64,000 nt of DNA from assembly GCF_900176515.1 (NCBI RefSeq), contig NZ_FWXV01000006.1, positions 124,001 through 188,000 of the forward strand, given 5' to 3'. The translations under genes were made by a program, and so were the position numbers. Every line of letters begins with the position of its first letter. Within the stretch, counting starts at the first letter, position 1. Positions 59,184 through 64,000 of this stretch are shown piece by piece. A model generated the notes under the pieces. That model ran no database searches and was not told the DNA's origin. It saw only the letters and a list, made by a program, of their open reading frames with translations. This stretch comes from Kibdelosporangium aridum (GTDB lineage: Bacteria; Actinomycetota; Actinomycetes; Mycobacteriales; Pseudonocardiaceae).

Positions 59184-60197
59184 TCACATCCCTTCGAGGG
59201 TGACGGCGGCCTTGATCCACTTGCTCGGCTCGATCGCGATCGCGACCGCCCGCTCCTTGGCCAGTATCCGATCGCGTAGCAGGTCGAGCTGCAAGAACGG
59301 CAGGGCATTACCGGCGTTGCCGACGTCCGCGACGCAGCTGATCTCCGTCACATCCGCCAGACCGAGCTCGTTGGCCACATGCTGTGGCACGCGGCCAGGC
59401 AGTTGCGGCGGGAGTAGGTACGACACGGATGCCTGATACCAGCCGGTCATTCCCAGCACCTCCCGCATGGCCTGCCGGGCCAGGAGCGGCACTCGTTGCG
59501 CGATGGCCTTGTGGTCCTGCTCGACGGGCTGTTCCGGGTGAGCGAGGTCGGCCGCGCCGAACCAACGGACCACCTGACCGGGAGTTCGGCTGAGCTCGCT
59601 GAACCGGTTGAGCACACGGCGCACCGCGATGGAGCCGGGCACCAGTTCGGACGCCAGCACCGCCGCGCCGGCGCCGTCGCCGGCGCCGAAGAGCACATGG
59701 CCCGTCCGCCCGACCGAATTTGTGTTCCGGTCCAGCACAAGGTGCTTCACACAGACATCGGCCCCGACGACCAAGCCAATCAGGTGCTCCTCGTCCAGCA
59801 GTCGGCAGGCGAGGTCGAGCGCCTGCAGCGCGCCGGCGCAACCCGACTGCAGCTGGTAGGTGGACACCTGGTCGATTCCGAGCCGGTCGGCGATCAGGTT
59901 CACCGTGGCAGGCACGAGCGCGTCCGGAGACGACGTGCCGAGCACGAGGAAATCCACATCCCGTGGTTCCAGATCGGCCCTGGCCATGGCTTGCGCGCAA
60001 GCCTGCGCACCGAGGTCGGTCAGGGTGTGCGTGACCTGGCCCGTGTTCAGGTCCACGGCGAAGTGTCGTTGCCTGGTGCCGATGAACGCCTCGGCCGAGG
60101 CGACATCCGTGCCGAACCTTCGGGCGATGGCTTCGTTGTCGACGGGCTCACCGGGAAGCGCGGTGCCTGTGGACACGATATGGGCGTCAGGAGACAC
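59184..60197 (-). CDS. KAS III-like acyl synthase/transferase lacking the HQAN histidine
   Basis: A 337-aa thiolase-fold protein with catalytic Cys120 (YQLQSGCAGALQAL). Where FabH has the PHQAN motif this protein reads LLPPQLPGRV, so the His is lost. The later Asn region (DVGNAGNALPF) is kept. Such altered KAS III proteins often transfer acyl groups instead of condensing, as in CerJ-type enzymes. It may start or decorate the acyl chain of the local product. It is divergent from the fatty acyl-AMP ligase gene. Confidence 0.87.
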   Translation of the reverse strand: MSPDAHIVSTGTALPGEPVDNEAIARRFGTDVASAEAFIGTRQRHFAVDLNTGQVTHTLTDLGAQACAQAMARADLEPRDVDFLVLGTSSPDALVPATVNLIADRLGIDQVSTYQLQSGCAGALQALDLACRLLDEEHLIGLVVGADVCVKHLVLDRNTNSVGRTGHVLFGAGDGAGAAVLASELVPGSIAVRRVLNRFSELSRTPGQVVRWFGAADLAHPEQPVEQDHKAIAQRVPLLARQAMREVLGMTGWYQASVSYLLPPQLPGRVPQHVANELGLADVTEISCVADVGNAGNALPFLQLDLLRDRILAKERAVAIAIEPSKWIKAAVTLEGM

Positions 60198-60335
60198 ATC
60201 GGTCCTTTCGACAGTTCCGTTCGAAGAAGCAAGTCCGCAGAGAATCGCTTTCGCTGCTCAAGCACCACGCCCTATTGCCTCCGCATGACCTGGGTCAGTG
60301 TGCTGGCGCGGGAGAAGAGCTGAAAGTGGCCAATC

Positions 60336-60420
60336 ACGCGGCCCTCAACCGCGGTCGTTTTCCACGACGCGGCCCTGTGTGATGGTATTCAGCGGGGGGC
60401 CAGCTGTGCGGCCCCTTTTT
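60336..60420 (+). promoter_or_regulatory. Repeats and terminator-like hairpin in the FAAL/KAS III promoter
   Basis: ACGCGGCCCT occurs twice, at 60336-60345 and 60367-60376, a 31-base repeat (three helical turns). Further down, GGGGCC (60396-60401) pairs with GGCCCC (60410-60415), followed by five T residues, a textbook intrinsic terminator. It lies 62 bases before the FAAL start, so it could act as an attenuator in the leader. Confidence 0.5.
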
Positions 60421-60482
60421 CGGGTCCTGGCCGCCAAGCAAACTATGGGATCACGTTCCCGGAAATTCCGACGATAATTGGA

Positions 60483-62318
60483 GTGGACTTGGTCTCGATG
60501 GCGCGAAAGAACTGCAGAGGCGATGTCCAAGATGCCGGTTCGATTGTCTCGGCATTTCGACGGCTCCATGAGTCTGACCCTGAGGCGGTTCTCTTCACTT
60601 TCGTCGATGACAAGGGCAGGGATCGCGAGACGCTCACCGTGGGCGAACTCGCCGCGGACGCGGACGGGATCGCACTGTCACTGCGGTCATGGGGTGTCCA
60701 GGTGGGAGACCGGGCGGTGCTCGTCTACATGCCCTCGTTGGACTTCGTGAAGGCGTTTCTCGGCTGCCTGGCGGCGGGAGTGCTCCCGGTTCCGGTGTGC
60801 CCACCCAATCCGTTCAAGCTCAAGCACGACATGGCCACCCTCACCACGATCGTGGACAGTTCCGGCGCCCGGGTCGTCCTGTTCAGCACCGAACTTGATC
60901 AGGCGCTGAGCATGGCTGACGCGACTGGCGACGTTCGCTGGCCCGAGATCCCTTGGTACCAGACCGATCTTTGCCCGCCAGGCCCAGCCACGCTGGCAGC
61001 CTGGCATACGCCCACCGCGGACACGCCCGCATTCCTGCAGTACACATCCGGCTCGACCGGATCGGCCAAGGGAGTGATCATCACCCATGGCAACCTCTGG
61101 CACGAGGTGCGGGCCAACGCCGAGGATCTTGGCCTGGGACCGGATACCCGAGGGGTGTCCTGGCTGCCGCACTTCCATGATCTCGGTCTGATCACCGTCA
61201 TCCTCAACACCATCGTGGGCAACAGCCTGAACACCTATCTGATGTCGCCGCTGACTTTCCTGAAGCGGCCGGCGGTCTGGTTCGACGTGATCTCACGGGT
61301 CCGGGCAACCCACACGGCGGCCCCGAACTTCGCGTACGAGCTACTGGTCCGCAAGACCTCGCCGGAGCAGCGGCGGAGCTGGGATCTGAGCTCGCTGCGG
61401 CTGGTGGGTTCGGCGGGCGAGCAGGTACGCCCGGCAACGGTTCGTACATTCCTGGATGCCTTCGCCGACAGCAAGCTGCGGCCGGACGCGTTCTATGCCG
61501 GGTACGGGCTGGCAGAGTGCTCCGTGTCGGTGACCGCGGGTGGCAGGACCGCACTGACACTGGACAAACAGCAACTCGAGGCCGGCCGCGCTGTGCCGCT
61601 CGACGGTGCCTCGGATCGGCCCGCGGTCAGGTACTTCAGCTGTGGGCGGGTCACCAAGCCGGGGGCGTGCGTGCGCATCGTGGACCCGGTGACCCGTCGG
61701 CCATGCCCGCCCGGGCACGTCGGTGAGATCTGGGTCGACTCCCCGACCAATGCGGCCGGCTACTGGGGATTGATCGACGAGACCGAAAAAGTCTTCCGGG
61801 CCAGGGCTCAAGGCGAGGAGCCCTCGCGCGAATACCTGCGGACCGGTGACCTCGGATTCTTCTTCGAGGGTGAACTGTTCGTGACCGGACGCCACAAGGA
61901 CCTGATCATCTTGCGGGGCCACAACCTGTATCCGCAGGACATCGAGGACAGTGCGCGCGAGGCTCATCCATTTGTCCGGCCAGGTGGGCTCGCCGCTTTC
62001 TCGGTCCCGCCGGATGACGATTCACCGGACGAGCGGCTCGTGCTGTTCGTCGAAGTTCGTCGGGGGCGGCTGGACCCCACAGATCAGGAGGCGATCCTGC
62101 GGGCTGTTCGCAGGCGTGTCCAAGAGGATCACCAGATCACCTGTCACGCGGTTGTGCTCGGCACAGCGGGCACGGTCAAGAAGACCACTAGCGGCAAGAT
62201 CCGCCGTTCGGCATGCCGACGTGCCTACCTCAGCGGCGCGATTCACTCGGCCCAGACGACAATCGGGGTGTTCCCGACGTCTCAGCGGGACGTGCGTGGC
62301 ATGGAAGCCGCGCGGTGA
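60483..62318 (+). CDS. Fatty acyl-AMP ligase (FAAL)
   Basis: A 611-aa adenylate-forming enzyme that activates a fatty acid as acyl-AMP for loading onto a carrier protein. The AMP motif QYTSGSTGSAKGVIITHGNL and YAGYGLAECSVSVTAGG are of FAAL type, and SWLPHFHDLGLI is typical. GTGDLGFF-like (RTGDLGFFFEGELFVTGRHK) and the C-terminal lysine region (KKTTSGKIRRS) are intact. The start is GTG 60483 or ATG 60498. Its stop overlaps the next gene by four bases. It implies a fatty-acyl starter unit. Confidence 0.93.
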   Translation: MDLVSMARKNCRGDVQDAGSIVSAFRRLHESDPEAVLFTFVDDKGRDRETLTVGELAADADGIALSLRSWGVQVGDRAVLVYMPSLDFVKAFLGCLAAGVLPVPVCPPNPFKLKHDMATLTTIVDSSGARVVLFSTELDQALSMADATGDVRWPEIPWYQTDLCPPGPATLAAWHTPTADTPAFLQYTSGSTGSAKGVIITHGNLWHEVRANAEDLGLGPDTRGVSWLPHFHDLGLITVILNTIVGNSLNTYLMSPLTFLKRPAVWFDVISRVRATHTAAPNFAYELLVRKTSPEQRRSWDLSSLRLVGSAGEQVRPATVRTFLDAFADSKLRPDAFYAGYGLAECSVSVTAGGRTALTLDKQQLEAGRAVPLDGASDRPAVRYFSCGRVTKPGACVRIVDPVTRRPCPPGHVGEIWVDSPTNAAGYWGLIDETEKVFRARAQGEEPSREYLRTGDLGFFFEGELFVTGRHKDLIILRGHNLYPQDIEDSAREAHPFVRPGGLAAFSVPPDDDSPDERLVLFVEVRRGRLDPTDQEAILRAVRRRVQEDHQITCHAVVLGTAGTVKKTTSGKIRRSACRRAYLSGAIHSAQTTIGVFPTSQRDVRGMEAAR

Positions 62319-63931
62319 GCGGCTTCGCGACGACCGAACCGGCACAGGTGGATGGCCGGCCCGCTGATGGACCGAGGGTGAAGTTCAGTCCCGAGGGGAT
62401 AGCCGCGGCCGTGGCGGAGATCCGCGAGCCGCTTCACATCGTGGCGGACACCTCCACCGCGTGTGTGGGTGTCGCCCTGGGCAGCCCACCGGTGTCTGGC
62501 GATCGGCAAGAGATCGTCGGCATGCTGCCGCCGTTGTATCCGGAGTGGCTCGGCAGCCACTCCTTCTGTACGACGCACTGTACGCGCTTTCCCTATGTGG
62601 CAGGGGAGATGGCCAACGGCATCGCCACAACGCGGATGGTGATCGAGATGGCCCACGCGGAGATGCTCGGTTTCTTCGGTGCCGCGGGCCTGGACCTCGT
62701 TCGTGTCGAGCGCGCCGTCGACGAGCTCGTCGGCCAGGTGGGCGGCGGTTCGAACTGGGGTGTGAACCTCATCCACTCGCCGGGCGAGCCGCAGTTCGAG
62801 GAGCGGGTCGCCGACCTGCTCGTGCGCCGCGGAGTCCCGCGGGTCTCGGCGTCGGCGTTCATGGGGCTGACCCTGCCCGTGGTTCGGTGTGCGGCAACCG
62901 GTCTCCGCGCCGACCACAGTGGACGGATCGAACGCCGCACCCAGCTGTTCGCCAAGGTCTCTCGCCTCGAAGTCGCCGAGCGGTTCATGTCACCCGCGCC
63001 GGTCAAAATGCTCGATGCGCTGGTAGCGCGCGGGGAGCTGACGGAGGCCGAAGCCAGGCTGGCGGCACGGGTGCCGGTCGCTGAAGACGTCACCGTTGAA
63101 GCCGACAGCGGGGGACACACCGACAACCGGCCGCTGGGCGCTTTGCTGCCGGCGGTTATCGCGCTGCGAGATCAGCTGGTCAGTCGGCATGGCTATACCC
63201 GTCCGATCCGGGTCGGCGCCGCGGGCGGCCTCGGCTCGCCTGAAGGTGTCGCGGCCGCGTTCGCTCTTGGTGCCGCGTACATCGTGACCGGTTCGGTGAA
63301 CCAGGCGTCGGTCGAGGCCGGGCTGTCGGACGATGCCAAGCGCATGCTCGCACAGGCGGACGTTGCCGACGTGACCATGGCGCCGGCGGCGGACATGTTC
63401 GAACTGGGAGTCCGGCTGCAAGTGTTGCGTCGCGGCACCATGTTCGCCGCCCGTGCCGCCCGGCTGTACGACATCTACCGAAACCATTCCGGTCTTGAGC
63501 AGATCCCGGCGGAAGTCCGCGGCAAGCTCGAACGTGACATCCTGCGTGCTCCCATTGACGAAATCTGGTCGGAAACAGCCTGTTTCTGGCAGCGGCGTGA
63601 CCCGGCGGAGCTGGCAAGGGCCGAGCATGATCCCAAGCACCGGATGGCACTGCTGTTCCGTTGGTATCTGGGCAAGTCCAGTCGTTGGGCCATTGACGGC
63701 GAGGTGTCTCGCCGTACGGACTACCAGATCTGGTGCGGTCCGGCGATGGGCGCGTTCAACCGGTGGACGGCAGGCACTTTCCTGGCCGAGCCGGCGAATC
63801 GATCCGTCGTGCAGATCGCCCGCAACCTCCTCGAAGGGGCTGCGGTCGTCACTCGCGCACACCAGGTGCGTACCTACGGCGTTCCCGTGCCGGCGGCGGC
63901 GTTCACCTTCGCACCGCGCCCGCTGGCCTGA
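62315..63931 (+). CDS. PfaD-family trans-enoylreductase
   Basis: A 538-aa FMN-dependent enoylreductase of the nitronate-monooxygenase-like PfaD/PksE family, which reduces enoyl intermediates in trans for PUFA synthases and trans-AT PKSs. VGAAGGLGSPEGVAAAFALGA with YIVTGSVNQ is the flavin-binding core; HRMALLFRWYLGKSSRWA is the PfaD-specific C-terminal region. The GTG start overlaps the FAAL stop by four bases, so loading and reduction enzymes are coupled. It predicts a PKS or PUFA-like synthase beyond the right edge. Confidence 0.92.
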   Translation: MSGFATTEPAQVDGRPADGPRVKFSPEGIAAAVAEIREPLHIVADTSTACVGVALGSPPVSGDRQEIVGMLPPLYPEWLGSHSFCTTHCTRFPYVAGEMANGIATTRMVIEMAHAEMLGFFGAAGLDLVRVERAVDELVGQVGGGSNWGVNLIHSPGEPQFEERVADLLVRRGVPRVSASAFMGLTLPVVRCAATGLRADHSGRIERRTQLFAKVSRLEVAERFMSPAPVKMLDALVARGELTEAEARLAARVPVAEDVTVEADSGGHTDNRPLGALLPAVIALRDQLVSRHGYTRPIRVGAAGGLGSPEGVAAAFALGAAYIVTGSVNQASVEAGLSDDAKRMLAQADVADVTMAPAADMFELGVRLQVLRRGTMFAARAARLYDIYRNHSGLEQIPAEVRGKLERDILRAPIDEIWSETACFWQRRDPAELARAEHDPKHRMALLFRWYLGKSSRWAIDGEVSRRTDYQIWCGPAMGAFNRWTAGTFLAEPANRSVVQIARNLLEGAAVVTRAHQVRTYGVPVPAAAFTFAPRPLA

Positions 63932-63956
63932 ACCAGCACACCTACATTTCGAGGTG

Positions 63957-64000
63957 ATGATCAAGATGATGTCCGGCGACAGCGCCGATGCTCAATCCTG
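63957..64000 (+). CDS. 5' end of a downstream gene, cut by the window edge
   Basis: An ATG at 63957 opens a frame (MIKMMSGDSADAQS...) that runs off the window. GAGG lies just before it; ATG 63966 has better spacing. It continues the FAAL-PfaD operon and by context may encode a polyketide or PUFA-like synthase, but only about 15 codons are visible. Confidence 0.4.
   Translation, partial: MIKMMSGDSADAQS

Noticed and set aside
45601..60334. TGGCCAAT as a shared cluster-wide operator
   Set aside because: The string recurs near 45601, 56454 (inverted) and 60327, but a 7-8 base match is expected by chance at this frequency.

Overview
The window is high-GC actinobacterial DNA, most likely from a filamentous Pseudonocardiales-type genome such as the Amycolatopsis, Kibdelosporangium or Lentzea group. 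The reasons are heavy GC bias at third codon positions, many GTG and TTG starts, a complete GlgE maltosyltransferase pathway, an SSI-type protease inhibitor and a class III lanthipeptide locus. I saw no rRNA, tRNA, CRISPR array, insertion sequence or phage gene.

Region 1 (1-13.7 kb) is mixed chromosomal content. It holds a two-component pair, an MFS exporter coupled to a YbbN-like co-chaperone with a divergent TetR regulator and clear operators, a MarR/DinB block, two tandem lipoprotein zinc peptidases, soluble transhydrogenase and a secreted GH27 alpha-galactosidase. From 13.66 to 14.39 kb lies a gene-free GC-rich repeat patch.

Region 2 (14.4-33.4 kb) is the alpha-glucan and trehalose cluster: glgB, maltokinase, treS, glgE, glgP and glgX. 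Together they convert trehalose to maltose, maltose to maltose-1-phosphate and then to branched glucan, with phosphorolysis and debranching. It is interrupted by a leucine-rich-repeat gene, a truncated RlaP-like nucleotidyltransferase, a TetR/quinone oxidoreductase pair, a DUF1883-TIR protein, a membrane TPR protein, and a cysteine dioxygenase-rhodanese operon preceded by a Cys-containing 30-codon leader ORF.

Region 3 (33.6-43.5 kb) has a Uma2 protein, an ABC ATPase, enoyl-CoA hydratase and two methyltransferases. Next is a signalling block: a Crp/Fnr regulator beside a perfect 20-bp palindrome, divergent from a nucleotide-cyclase-like protein and an NB-ARC-like STAND ATPase with TPRs. The last two appear to share a homotypic effector-associated domain, which suggests a conflict or stress-response system.

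Region 4 (43.6-64 kb) is biosynthetic. Two paralogous wHTH/LuxR-type regulators flank a sigma-like factor, a secreted S8 peptidase convergent with an SSI-like inhibitor, a lanthipeptide precursor with a SapB-like leader but an unusual core, a class III LanKC synthetase and an SDR. Beyond them come a cupin, an alpha/beta hydrolase, a small secreted protein, a type II thioesterase and a KAS III lacking the usual histidine. A divergent fatty acyl-AMP ligase and PfaD-type enoylreductase run off the right edge. This may be one lipid-RiPP hybrid cluster or two adjacent ones; the right boundary lies outside the window. Many gene ends carry long perfect-stem hairpins without T-tracts.
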